A DNA stretch of 45,393 bases from Branchiostoma floridae (taxonomy: Eukaryota > Chordata > Leptocardii > Amphioxiformes > Branchiostomatidae). Below, in pieces: positions 32,993 through 43,915 of the stretch. Numbering within the stretch: the stretch's first letter is position 1; each line of letters begins with the position of its first letter. Both the position numbers and the translations under genes were made by a program. The notes beneath the pieces were generated by a model, which saw nothing but the letters and a program-made list of their open reading frames with translations, was not told the origin of the DNA and did no database searches. The stretch covers positions 1-45,393 of the forward strand of contig NW_023365770.1 in the NCBI RefSeq assembly GCF_000003815.2, written 5' to 3'.

Positions 32993-32996
32993 ATAA

Positions 32997-33690
32997 ACAC
33001 ATCGCGCGATTTTCAAAATGGCGGCAGAACGACGTTAACGGTCAGCATTTCTGCTCATGACATATCAGATTATGTTCCCTCTGTATCTCACTAGCGTGTT
33101 TTTAAACATGAGAATATCAGGAATGACGACTGATCAACCCTGCTTTCATCCTCGCTGCCTTCATCGTGGCGGAGGTGGCGAGCCGCTCCGCCGCTCGACC
33201 TCGCATCATGCAAGGAGTCCCGCGTTTGGGAGCAAAACAACTTGTCCTTGACATACTGAGCTAAGCAGAGTAGTACCACTGTACAGTACTAGTAGCACTG
33301 ACTAGTATCACGAACTGAATTTGCAGCTATAAATAAATAAATAAAAATGACCTAATGAGCCCGCGTTATATGCTAATGAGCCCTCCCGAAGTGGGGATGC
33401 ATCTACACACAGGCAGAAGTTGTCGGTGACCCCTGTTAAGCTATCGAGCTGTAAGCTATTCAAGTAGTAATAATGTTCGATCACTGGATCCTTTGTTCTC
33501 GTATACAGTTTATATATTTGCATAGATAATATCAACGCAAACAAAGCTAATCATACGATATACCACAGATAATACCAAGATAATGTACCAGGATATTAAT
33601 GCTTCAGAACATTATTATGTTAGGGCATTACATTGTGTTTAACTATAGAACAGACTTACTTCAGACAGATGTCACACACATGTTGTACTC
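32997..33690 (-). other. Non-coding part of right arm
   Basis: Mirror of about 6190-6900; no gene recognised. Confidence 0.5.
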
Positions 33691-36344
33691 TTTACAATTG
33701 TCGCGCAATAAAGTTCTTCTTCAATCCGTCGTAAAAATTCGAGAAAGAAATCCCGGGTTTCTTTACTATAAATGGTAGAAATATCGATTACTTTTCTACG
33801 ACTTAAGATACGACAAGTCCAAGTTTTCAGTTAGCATAAACAGGGCTCGAAATACCACATGCATATGCAAGTTTGTGCATGTAAAATTGGTGTTGCGCAA
33901 TAAAGTTCTTCTTCAATCCGTCTTAAAAATGCCTGAAAGAAATCCCCGGGATTTTTGATTTGCTATACATGGAAAAAAATCGATCTCTCTTCTACGACTT
34001 AAGATACGACAAGTCCAAGTTTTCAGTTAGCATAAACTATCTCTCGTCAGCAACGGTGTGCCAGATAGTGGACGTAAGCTGAATTATAAGACCGTTTCCA
34101 AAACCATACATATAGGTCTTATAGTAAGCGTCACAGCGAACTGCTATCCGCATAGTACCCACTCGTCAGGCTAGTTTGTACTATTGCCATTGCCGAAGAA
34201 GACTAGTTCCTACAATTGTTAGATATCAGCAACTCATGTAGTTTAACTGCTTTATATGTACAAGTTGCCACATATTGTATCATTTCCTTTACAATTGTTG
34301 CACAATAAAGTACTTCTTCAATCCGTCTTAAAAATCCCTGAAAGAAATCCCGGGATTTTTTTTGCTTTACATGGTAAAAATATCGATTTTGTTTCTACGA
34401 CTTAAAATACGACTAGTCAAAGTTTTTAGATAGCATTAACTATCTCTCGTCAACGACGTTGTTTCAGGTAGTGGATGTAAGCTTTAATATATGACCATTT
34501 CCAAAACCATGGAGACTTTATATAGTAAGCGCCATAGCAAACTGCGATCAGGATAGTACCCAGGCTAGTTTGTACTATTGCCAGTCCTGAATTAGACTAG
34601 TTCCTTACAATTGTTAGATATCAGCAACTCATGTAGTTTGCCTTTTTTCTGTGTACAAGTTGCCACACGTTGTATCCTTTACAATTGTCGTGCAATGCCA
34701 ATAAAGTTCTTCTACAATACGTCTTAAAAACACGGAAAGAAATACCGTTTTTTTTGCTATACTTGGAAAATATATCGATTTTTCTACGACTTAAGAAACG
34801 ACGAGTCAAAGTTTTCAGATAGCATAAAAATATCTCTCGTCATCGACGCTGTTTCAGATAGTGGATGTAATTTTAATATAATAAGATCGTTTCCAAAACC
34901 ATAGAGACTTTATATAGTGTATAGTAAACGCCAGAGCGAACTACGATTAGGATGGTACCCATGGCTAGTTTGTACTTTTGCCAGTCCTGAATTAGACTAG
35001 TACTTTACAATTGTTAGATATCAGCAACTCATGTAGTTTAACTGCTTTGTATGTACAAGTTGCCACATATTGTATCATTTCCTTTACAATTGTTGCGCTA
35101 TAAAGTTATTCTTCAATCCTTCTTAAAAATGCCTGAAAGAAATCCCGGGATTTTTTTGGCTATACATGGTAAAAATATCGATTTTTTTCTACGACTTAAA
35201 ATCTGACAAGTCCAAGTTTTGAGATAGCATAAACTATCTCTCGTCAGCGACGTTTTTTTTAGATAGTGCATGTAATCTGAAACATATGACCGTTTCCAAA
35301 ACCATAGAGACTTTATATAGTGTATAGTAAGCGCCACATCGAACTGCTATCCCGGATAGTAGGCTAGTTTGTACTATTGTCAGTCCTGAATTAGACAAGT
35401 TCCTTACAATTGTTAGATATCAGCAACTCGTGTAGTTCAACTGCTTTCTGTGTACAAGTTGCCACACGTTGTATCCTTCACAATTGTCGTGCAATAAAAT
35501 TCTTCTTCAATCCGTCTTTAAAATTCCTGAAAGAAATCCCGGGAATTTTTTTGCTATACATGGAAAGAATGTCGATTTTTTTCTACGACTTAGATACGAT
35601 GAGTCAAAGTTTTTAGATAGCATTAACTATCTCTCGTCAACGACGTTATTTCAGATAGCGGAAGTAATCTTAATTATAAGACCGTTTGCAAAACCATAGA
35701 GACTTTACTTTATATAGTGTATAGTAAGCGCCATGGCAAACTGCGATCAGGATAGTACCCAGGCTAGTTTGTACTATTGCCAGTCCTGAATTAGACTAGT
35801 TCCTTACAATTGTTAGATATCAGCAACTCATGTAGTTTAACTGCTTTCTGTGTACAAGTTGCCACACGTTGTATCCTTTACAATTGTCGTGCAATCAAGT
35901 TCTTCTACAATACGTCTTAAAAATCCCTGAAAGAAATCCCGGGATTTTTTTGCTATACATGGTAAAAATATCAATTTTTTTTCTACGACTAAAAATATGA
36001 CAAGTCCAAGTTTTGAGATAGCATAAACTATCGTTTTTTTAGATAGTGGATGTAATCTGAAACATATGACCGTTTCCAAAACCATAGAGACTTTATATAG
36101 ATAGTGTATAGTAACCGCCAGGATTAGGATAGTACCCAGGCTAGTTTGTACTATTGCCATTCCTGAAGTAGACTAGTACTTTACAATTGTTAGATAACAG
36201 CAACTCATGTAGTTTAACTGCTTTGTATGTATGAGTTGCCACATATTGTGTCATTTCCTTTACAATTGTTGCGCAATAAAGTTCTTCTTCAATCCGTCTT
36301 AAAAATTCAGAAATCCCGACGGCGACGTAAGAGTAAAAATATAT
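33690..36344 (-). repeat. ~395-bp satellite array, right copy
   Basis: Mirror array with markers 'caataaagttcttctt' or variants near 33705, 33897, 34303, 34695, 35097, 35492, 35890 and 36276. It has one full unit fewer than the left array, and a first unit cut to about 195 bp. The break at 33841-33891 is filled by ~50 bp of foreign sequence starting CAGGGCTCGAAATACC. Confidence 0.85.
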
Positions 36345-38784
36345 GCCGGTAACAAAAAGCGTGTTTGAAATCTGAAAAGTTGGGACCTTGTTTATAAAGA
36401 GGGCTGCTCAAGAACAAGAACTTACAGATATGTCTGTTTCTTCCTACGACCACGATGTGGCAACTTTATAGCAAGAATAATACATCTAGGTTGCTTTACA
36501 ACGAGTGTTTGCTACCTCTATGACAGCGGAAAGCGGAAGTGAAGTTTACTAGTATCTTTATTTATCAAGTATGCATACAAGCTCACATACTAGTATTGCC
36601 AAATACACTCAAAGACTACGCAAAATGAAAAAAAGGAAGGCTGACTATTTAATCATACTTATACACTTACATTTCCAATAATGTATCATATTAAACTTTG
36701 TAAAGGCACAGTAAAACAATGTTGTTGTTTTTTACATCAATACCAAGGACGTTATAAAATGTCCTTGATCAATACCAATTTCTCCAGGGTTGACGGTACA
36801 ATATGTCAGCGCAGTTGACGGATAGGTGGCTAGTAAAGTCGCAAGCGGCAATGTAACTTCTTTCGTATTTTCTAGTGACCTTGTACAGTGCCTCCCAGGC
36901 TACTTGCACTGGACGAGAGAAATTTCTGTACAACAGGCAACTGGCTCCCTGGAAGCCTGACCCAGATCCTTTGGTCAGGGAATGGGTAAGAATGGCAGGG
37001 ATGTTTATGTTAGCCAGAACTCACAGCGGGGCAACCAGCCAAGCATGACTGCCACCGAGCCGCTGCTCTGCCTGACAGCTCCTGTTGCCAATTATAAGAC
37101 ACGCTGTTGGTAACGTGTACGGTTACATGTGAACATACATGCAAATATCGTTGTTTTTTTTTTCTAATTTATCTTCATGACACTGAAAAATATTGGTGGT
37201 TATGTGATGACTAATACTTTTAGGAGACACCTCCCTGACAAAACAGGCGTAACCTGAAGCGTTCCTTCAGACACTAGTTGCCTTCTCCCACATTGGGGTG
37301 GCGGGGAACGATCACTCCGGCACACGCACCCCACTGTGTGTAAACATTTCTGCCGGCGCGTACGAGCCGGGCCGGCCTAACTGCCTGTATCATGTTTCAC
37401 AGGCTGGGAGAAGGGATTTTTGCCTAACATTGAACAGTCAACAGGGAAGAAAAATGCTTCGACATCGGAAACAAGTGCAAATATAAGTCGAAATAAAATA
37501 CATTACCTTGTGTCAAAACAAACTACCTGTATTACACGTTACACAATAAAGATTTAACTAAATACGCTATATGATATCTAGGCATGGTGTTAAAGCATAT
37601 TCCACGGGACATGTCTTCAAATGGCGGGAATACTGTGTCAAGTGTCCAAATGCAAAAATTTAATAAAGATACAGGTATAATATCTCAAATAACTTGAGAG
37701 AGTACAGACCTGAAGAAAACGTTTGCTGTTTCGATTACGTTTGCGTCTTTCGTTTGTCTCTTTTTCGATATTCTAGTTCTACGTTGTATTGTCGCAATAA
37801 GTATGCTTCAAGCAGACGGTTTGCTGACTACTAGGGCGGCTGAGAAGCGCAAGAACTGGCCGTCTGAGATGCCCGAAAGCCATATATGTCAGGTACAAGA
37901 AGAGCGGAGATACTGTATCTCAGGAAATGGCATCTAATAAGCCCTACAACCTGACCATCAATGGCACGAAGGCAGACGCTTTTCGTCGGAAGTTGAGATG
38001 GAGCCTCTGACGCGGATGTTGCACGACTGATGGCCGACCGGCGGGGTCGCACTGGAAGCAGAAAAACGGCCTGCCGTGACGTGGATCGGGAACCACAGTT
38101 ATGTGGGACTCCTCACCACACTTTCGCCAGCGATTTCTTGTAAACCACAGGTATAATTTCACCTGGCTTCGTTTTATGATTTTTACTATTCGTATATAAG
38201 ATATTGATATTGAAAACTTGATGATACGATGTGATGCGTGATATTCACCATGGTTTGAAGCAAGAGAGCATATTAAACAGTAAGTCACGTATCACGGGTT
38301 GGCAACTCTGGAATTCTGACTTACGACATTGTTTTCAAAAGTAACGTTGCAATGAAATGAAATAGCGCAAGATCCTTACGATTTTGGACGCTTGCATTTG
38401 TAAAGCTTAACTTTGATAGGGTTAGAGGGATAGCTCAGGGAGGAGGACTGAGGTCTGTACGAAGTTCCCTTTACATTCCAGAACTACCTGACCACGGAGG
38501 ATCGATTATCTTTATTGTCATCTTAACATGAACCAGATGGGGTAGGATCCCCATACGTGGTGGGCCCTGGCCGTTACACTAACCTCTTATCGTGCATCCG
38601 TGATCTATCAGTACGAAAATCCCCCTTCCAACGACCCATGACGGGTAGCCACACATTGTATTCCGTTCGCCGACCGGGAACACAGCTTCGACGTACTCTC
38701 CTAGAAACTCCTCCAGCAGAGGTTAGGCTCAGGCTGTTTTTTAACGTTTTTTTAGTCGTTTTTATCGGGCTTTCTATTTTGTCA
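36345..38784. other. 2.4 kb flank without recognisable gene
   Basis: Unlike the left outer flank. No ORF with a domain was found; ORFs at 37298-37486, 37831-38052 and 37944-38288 are unsupported. Contains the tiny palindrome at 36736-36776. Confidence 0.5.
36736..36776. mobile_element. Second tiny palindromic insertion with 9-bp repeats
   Basis: ATCAATACC at 36736-36744 and again at 36768-36776 enclose CAAGGACGTTATAAAATGTC ending CTTG (36744-36767), an imperfect palindrome with the same CAAGGACGTTA start and GTCCTTG end as 15797-15827. Different 9-bp flanks and the same core argue for two independent insertions or excision scars of one family. Confidence 0.7.
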
Positions 38785-39433
38785 NNNNNNNNNNNNNNNN
38801 NNNNNNNNNNNNNNNNNNNNNNNNNNNNNNNNNNNNNNNNNNNNNNNNNNNNNNNNNNNNNNNNNNNNNNNNNNNNNNNNNNNNNNNNNNNNNNNNNNNN
38901 NNNNNNNNNNNNNNNNNNNNNNNNNNNNNNNNNNNNNNNNNNNNNNNNNNNNNNNNNNNNNNNNNNNNNNNNNNNNNNNNNNNNNNNNNNNNNNNNNNNN
39001 NNNNNNNNNNNNNNNNNNNNNNNNNNNNNNNNNNNNNNNNNNNNNNNNNNNNNNNNNNNNNNNNNNNNNNNNNNNNNNNNNNNNNNNNNNNNNNNNNNNN
39101 NNNNNNNNNNNNNNNNNNNNNNNNNNNNNNNNNNNNNNNNNNNNNNNNNNNNNNNNNNNNNNNNNNNNNNNNNNNNNNNNNNNNNNNNNNNNNNNNNNNN
39201 NNNNNNNNNNNNNNNNNNNNNNNNNNNNNNNNNNNNNNNNNNNNNNNNNNNNNNNNNNNNNNNNNNNNNNNNNNNNNNNNNNNNNNNNNNNNNNNNNNNN
39301 NNNNNNNNNNNNNNNNNNNNNNNNNNNNNNNNNNNNNNNNNNNNNNNNNNNNNNNNNNNNNNNNNNNNNNNNNNNNNNNNNNNNNNNNNNNNNNNNNNNN
39401 NNNNNNNNNNNNNNNNNNNNNNNNNNNNNNNNN
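38785..39433. other. Assembly gap, 649 N
   Basis: An estimated-size gap. It hides the upstream part of the LINE at 39435-40355. Confidence 0.99.
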
Positions 39434-39434
39434 C

Positions 39435-40157
39435 TTCTATGGCGCTGCTGAATCGTTAACCAAAAATCTTCTGAAGCAGGTGTCACCAAATTTAAGTGTT
39501 TGTATCCCCGTCTGTAGAGGCATAGGCTGGCTTCACCAATCGAATATTAACAAAAATCTTTATTCCTTTTTTATGCATGAGGCCAGGCTATGGGGTTCTT
39601 CAGACAGAGTGCAATACTATTGGGAAGATTATTTCAATATTCCAGTTATGTGGAAAAAAGTATATAGTTTGACATATAAAATCTCTATTGACTCCCACAT
39701 GCGTATGTTCCAGTACAAATTATTATTTAAATATTTAACAACAAATCAAGTATTACACAGGTGGGGGTTAATAGAGTCCCCTTTATGTAGCTTATGTAAA
39801 GAAGAGGAAGAATCCTCCATCCATTTATTTTGGGACTGTAGGTTTGCAGCACTTTTTTGGCAACAGGTGGAAGAATGGTACTTCAGCCATACTGGTGATC
39901 ATTTACATGTTAGTCTTTGTAATGTTATTTTGGGGGATTTGAGTGATCGGTGTCCAGCTCTGTCCAACCTTATTTTTCTCTTGGGAAAACAGTTTATCTT
40001 TAGAAACCGACACTGGTGTATTAATATAAAATCATTTATTTCTTATACTACATATTACTTTAAGTTAGAATCAATCATCTCTAACCGTACGGGCAAAACA
40101 AAAAAACACATGGGAAAATGGGGAAAACTTGTGGGTTTACTTTCGTTATCTGCATGA
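39435..40157 (+). CDS. LINE ORF2 C-terminal region with CCHC-type motif (partial)
   Basis: The frame is open from the gap edge: FYGAAESLTKNLLKQVSPNL, SVCIPVCRGIG, then FFMHEARLWGSSDRVQYYWE and WKKVYSLTYKISIDSHMRMF. The zinc-knuckle-like CSLCKEEEESSIHLFWDC (C-x2-C-x9-H-x4-C) is the zf-RVT motif at the end of L1/Tx1-type LINE ORF2 proteins, followed by a ~100-residue tail. Endonuclease and reverse transcriptase are not visible; they would lie in or before the gap. There are no stops or frameshifts in 241 codons, and it is followed by a 3' UTR and poly(A), so the copy is young. Confidence 0.85.
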   Translation, partial: FYGAAESLTKNLLKQVSPNLSVCIPVCRGIGWLHQSNINKNLYSFFMHEARLWGSSDRVQYYWEDYFNIPVMWKKVYSLTYKISIDSHMRMFQYKLLFKYLTTNQVLHRWGLIESPLCSLCKEEEESSIHLFWDCRFAALFWQQVEEWYFSHTGDHLHVSLCNVILGDLSDRCPALSNLIFLLGKQFIFRNRHWCINIKSFISYTTYYFKLESIISNRTGKTKKHMGKWGKLVGLLSLSA

Positions 40158-40355
40158 AGAAATTGTGTGCATTTGGGGTTGCATTGCTTTCTTGACAATA
40201 CTTTGTTATATTATCTACATTGTTCACTGGTTTTATTTAGTTTTTGTTGTTACGCATGTGCTTTCAGTTAACTTGTTTTATATGCCATGCTCCATTTGTT
40301 TTCATTTTTGTTTGAAGAAAACAATAAAAAGAATGATTTAAAAAAAAAAAAAAAA
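40158..40355 (+). mobile_element. LINE 3' UTR, poly(A) signal and A-tail
   Basis: A T-rich ~165-bp UTR, AATAAA at 40323-40328, and 16 As at 40340-40355. The 5' target duplication cannot be seen because of the gap. Confidence 0.85.
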
Positions 40356-40400
40356 CTTATCAAAGCACACTGTATTTCGGTAGCTTTCATCCTTTATTAA

Positions 40401-40440
40401 GGTTATTCCGGGTTATTCCGGGTTATTCCGGGTTATTCCG
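40401..40440. repeat. 10-bp tandem repeat, four exact copies
   Basis: GGTTATTCCG repeated four times directly downstream of the LINE tail. Confidence 0.95.
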
Positions 40441-40627
40441 CTAAATACCCGGACCCGTCAACGCTATCGCAAAATGAACCGTGCGATTTAACGACAACTC
40501 CTCAAATGTTACATGACCAGTGTTTTACTGCAAATCAAGAAACATTTTCCTTTCCTAGACTTTGCTAATGAGCGCTGCAATGTTTTCTGTACGAGTAGAG
40601 GTCATGGATAAACAGTATTCTTACAAC

Positions 40628-40741
40628 GTTTATTTGAAGGGCTAAGAAGGGCTGAGAATTGTCGTAAAAACGCACGGTACATTGCGTTTATTTGAAGGGC
40701 TGAGAAGGGCTGAGAATTGTCGTAAAAACGCACGGTACATT
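40628..40741. repeat. 58-bp tandem duplication
   Basis: 'gtttatttgaagggct' to 'acgcacggtacatt' occurs at 40628-40683 and again at 40686-40741 with one difference; the internal 'agaagggctgag' is itself a short repeat. Confidence 0.9.
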
Positions 40742-40780
40742 TTGCGACCATAGCAGACCCATCCAAGGACGAACCATTAA

Positions 40781-40882
40781 NNNNNNNNNNNNNNNNNNNN
40801 NNNNNNNNNNNNNNNNNNNNNNNNNNNNNNNNNNNNNNNNNNNNNNNNNNNNNNNNNNNNNNNNNNNNNNNNNNNNNNNNNN
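40781..40882. other. Assembly gap, 102 N
   Basis: A 102-N run just after the 58-bp duplication. Confidence 0.99.
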
Positions 40883-41983
40883 TAGATTCCTACGGTCTTT
40901 CGATGTCGGAGATTCTAACACGGCAAATAAAATATACAGCTTTGACTCACGGTAAAAATGTCGTTATCTGGGCTGTTTCGGGGAGTAAAACTATTGTTTT
41001 CGTTACTCCACCAGCCAAACCCAGCGCAAAGGGAAAACAATAACATGACCCCTGCTTGACCCCACCAACAAAGAATGAGAAGTCCCGTAATTTCTAAGGA
41101 ACTTCTCACTAACTTATGAAAGGGTGGCTGTATATCAGTGTATGTATTGAAAATAAACAAGTTTTTTGTGATAAATGAAGAAAAAGAAAATTCACATTTT
41201 CCTCGCTACAACGGTAAGAAGACAAATTGTGGTTTTGATGCGTTTGCTTGTGATCGCCATTCCTCTTCGCAGCTGACGGTAAAACTGGCGGTTGAAGGCA
41301 GGCATCGCGAAGTAGATCTTGTGAGGAGACCTCGTACTCCCGTTAATTACATAAGATACGCCTTGTTCATAATGAATAGCGGGACACAAGATGTTCCTAT
41401 TTTTCTCGCTGGTAACATTAATTTCTTTGATAATCTTCGCTAGTCTGGAGTCTCTTTGATGGTCAAGTGCTGTTTAATCGAGCTTCGAGCTCGGTTCAGA
41501 AAAACTCCCTGCTATGCGGCGATTTGTGGCACATGTGGCTTACATCTTACATGATAGTACTTACGTGCAACTTTGTATTTGTAACTAAATTTCCTTATTT
41601 TGTACGAATAATGGTACATGTATGGGCAGCTGATATTTTCCACGCCACAGTCCAGTGGACTACTACTACAGTCCATGGCACTGTTTACTTGGGCACGGTC
41701 ATTTCACGCCTGATTGATAACACAGGCCTTCGTTAATCCCCGCGCGCCCGGGCCGGACAGCCCACCATGTACCAATTATGGTTAATAGTCGTTATCGCCA
41801 CTGTTTGTTGGTATAATATTGCTCTGACTGTGTATGTTGGTAAGTTAGTGCAAATAGAAACGCACAACGCTAGAATGTCAGGAACGTTAACAGAGACACG
41901 ATCCTTACCTGTTGAAACCGAAACTGAAGTCTGTAGAAAAGTCATAAACAGACCGTTGTACTCCAATTCAAGACACATTCGTC
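40883..41983. other. Stretch without recognisable gene
   Basis: ORFs at 40915-41160 (minus), 41138-41443 and 41467-41736 have no known domain and no clear splice context. I cannot assign them. Confidence 0.45.
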
Positions 41984-42285
41984 GATTGACAGGGGCGTGA
42001 TGATTTCCGCCTCCCGTGCCGCACCCGTGCCGCACCGGCTGTGAAGTTGTGCTCCAGGAAAGTAAACAAGATAATTGCAGGGGCGGGGACATGATATAAA
42101 CTCCATCCCTAGGAGTTCTCCTTCCCTGGCGCTGTTGTCGAGCGCCGTACTTGTGTTGTTCCATTTCTACGGTATCAACAGAATGGACTATATCGCTGGG
42201 AACTGGGAACTCCAAAGTAACCTAGGTACAATAGTAATAGTCAACATTGGGGAAGTCGATTATTAATATGTACATAAACTGTTTA
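41984..42285 (+). promoter_or_regulatory. Module B, third-copy version
   Basis: Same order of blocks as B1 and B2, with 'gcaggggcgggg' then TATA-like GATATAAAC at 42093-42101. Conserved here although the surrounding copy is diverged. Ends 'tatgtgctaa' and passes directly into module A. Confidence 0.5.
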
Positions 42286-42547
42286 TGTGCTAATCAATGT
42301 AGTTCATAGATAGTTTAGACTATTGCAAAGAGGCAACCCTAAGAGTAACATCGACTTACCTTGCTTGTGTGACTCGTTTTTTGTAGTTGAACAATTTCTC
42401 GTTTCCAAGCAGAACCAGAAGTAAGTACATGTACTATCAACAGCTACTACTACTATATAAACTTGATACAGGTTGCAAAATGGACGAGGATGTGAAGTGT
42501 GTATTGTATTGTAGAAGCCATAAACAGCTCATTGTTCTCCCATTAGA
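42286..42547 (+). repeat. Module A, third-copy version
   Basis: 'tcaatgtagttcatagat' to 'cattgttctcccattagac', followed by a second, truncated module B (42549-42655) that ends at 'ggcggagatgata'. The order B-A-B shows that A and B form a tandem unit. Confidence 0.65.
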
Positions 42548-42655
42548 CCGATTGACAGGGGCGTGATGATTTCCGCCTCCCGGGATGAACCCGTGCCCGC
42601 AGGGTAGTTTACTCAAGGAAAGTAAACAAGATAATTACTGGGGCGGAGATGATAC

Positions 42656-43245
42656 TTGACAAACGTTTTCAAAAATTTCTACTTGGAGTCCACTCAAAAT
42701 ATTCTAGTACGGCGTGAGAAGAGAGGAACTTTTCCCATTATAATATTTGCTAGAATTCAGCTCATTAAGTACTGGCACCGTTTGGTAAACTTACCTGAGG
42801 ACTGGTCCTTACACATACATGTACAACACTGTATTTACTGGCGACCATGACTGGATTAATCATGTTGAGGACATTCTCTATTACCACAGCTTTGGACAAA
42901 CATGGTCAAAACCTGAGGTTTATAAAGCAGAATACATTGCCAACCAACTGCGCATCCGGCAACAAGATATATCCATACAGGAGTGGTTTAGTTCTATTGA
43001 AAACGATTCAAAACTAGTACTGTCTGTAACGTAGCAAATCAAAAGAATATTATGAACAAAAAACATACCTTTATGATATAATAACATTAAAATTTGCAAA
43101 GCAATAACTAATTAAGAATCAGTAGCCATAAATTGAATATAGAAACAGGCAGATACTATACAATGTAGCCCCTGACCAAAGGTTCTGTCCATTCTGCCCA
43201 AAGTCTAAAGAAGATGAATTTTACTTTATAATGGAATGTTTCTAA
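42656..43245 (+). pseudogene. Decayed LINE ORF2 C-terminal remnant
   Basis: Frame-shifted pieces in order: IQLIKYWHRLVNLPEDWSLH (42730-42800), then DWINHVEDILYYHSFGQTWS and IANQLRIRQQDISIQEWFSS (42849-43000), then in another frame NVAPDQRFCPFCPKSKEDEF with YFIMECF (43160-43245). The I-x-Y-W-x-x-L-x-x-L-P block, the linker and the C-x2-C...C knuckle match the tail of LINE ORF2 proteins widespread in marine invertebrates. Several stops and shifts show it is dead. It differs from the LINE at 39435 and interrupts the truncated module B. Confidence 0.7.
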
Positions 43246-43504
43246 ATACACTTTTTTATGTAATGAATTATTCACATTGCTCAAATAAAGTAAAACAGAT
43301 TTCAAGAGACTCGATGCTACAAACAGATTTGTATATATCTTTAGATGTCACAACCCACATAATGAAAAACAATTGGCAAAACAAGGACTGCTTTGATATT
43401 AGAAGGAACATCAATACTTATGATTAGCCCACTCCATTCCAATACTACAACAAATGCAAAGAATAATGTTAGTCCTTATTGTTACATAACTTTCCAGTTT
43501 CCAG
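43246..43504 (-). repeat. Inverted fragment of the arm repeat
   Basis: 43384-43490 ('caaggactgctttgatatta', then 'ttagcccactccatt', 'ttattgttac') matches 20050-20150 in plus orientation, so it is inverted relative to the rest of the third copy. 43246-43383 is unassigned and may still belong to the LINE tail. Confidence 0.6.
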
Positions 43505-43915
43505 TTTGAATCCTGCAGTGCCACCGATCTTGTGCCCATGGGAAAGGCACTTTACGCGGCTTTCCTCACTTTACTCAGATGAAAATGAGTACCTAGCTTC
43601 GGCTACGGCTGTCCCTCAGAACGTTAAATGAAGGTCCTGTGTTTAAGGAGAGCAACACCCCGCGCACTTGAACCCACCAAACGTGCGGTGTGCGATGGTG
43701 CAAATCCTGCTGTCTGGAGTTGGTGATTCACTGCAAATCACCAGGATGGAGGCCTGGCGAACCTCTGCCTCGTATCAGCTACACAGTGATTTACTGTCAT
43801 TCACCTGAACGGGACAACTGGCACATCCCCATCTTGTAATTAGCCATACGAAATGGTATGTCACTCCGTAAGGGGCGGTATAACCCCGTTGTGTGTAAGC
43901 ACGTCGACCGATGAT
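43505..43915. repeat. SINE-like dispersed repeat
   Basis: Contains 'tgggaaaggcactttacgcg', 'ctttcctcactttactcag', 'gaaaatgagtacctagcttc', words I recognise from abundant dispersed repeats of marine invertebrate and lancelet genomes. No ORF. Class assignment (SINE versus MITE) is from memory and uncertain. Confidence 0.4.

Larger units (their letters stand above)
18457..36344 (-). repeat. Right arm of the 33-kb inverted repeat
   Basis: Reverse complement of 2936-12734, with four insertions absent from the left: 21359-22366 (1,008 bp), 23711-27102 (3,392 bp), 27950-31247 (3,298 bp with one TTAA) and 31966-32996 (1,031 bp including the TSD). Removing them leaves 9.16 kb against 9.80 kb on the left, and the ~0.6 kb difference is satellite copy number. 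So the arms are colinear end to end. All four large insertions are on this arm. Confidence 0.9.

Noticed and set aside
32689-33060. Arg/Ala-rich ORFs in the GC-rich TIR element
   Set aside because: Low-complexity translation of GCGCTCTC repeats, open in several frames and on both strands.
37831-38288. Possible coding region on the minus strand
   Set aside because: Two overlapping short frames, no domain, no splice signals that join them sensibly.
38408-38460. tRNA-like A box (atagctcagggagg)
   Set aside because: No convincing B box or cloverleaf downstream.
38557-39459. 300-codon ORF over the large gap
   Set aside because: Most of it is Ns; only 76 real codons precede the gap and they resemble nothing known.
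38782-39489. 235-codon minus-strand ORF over the same gap
   Set aside because: Almost entirely Ns; it is the reverse shadow of the LINE region.
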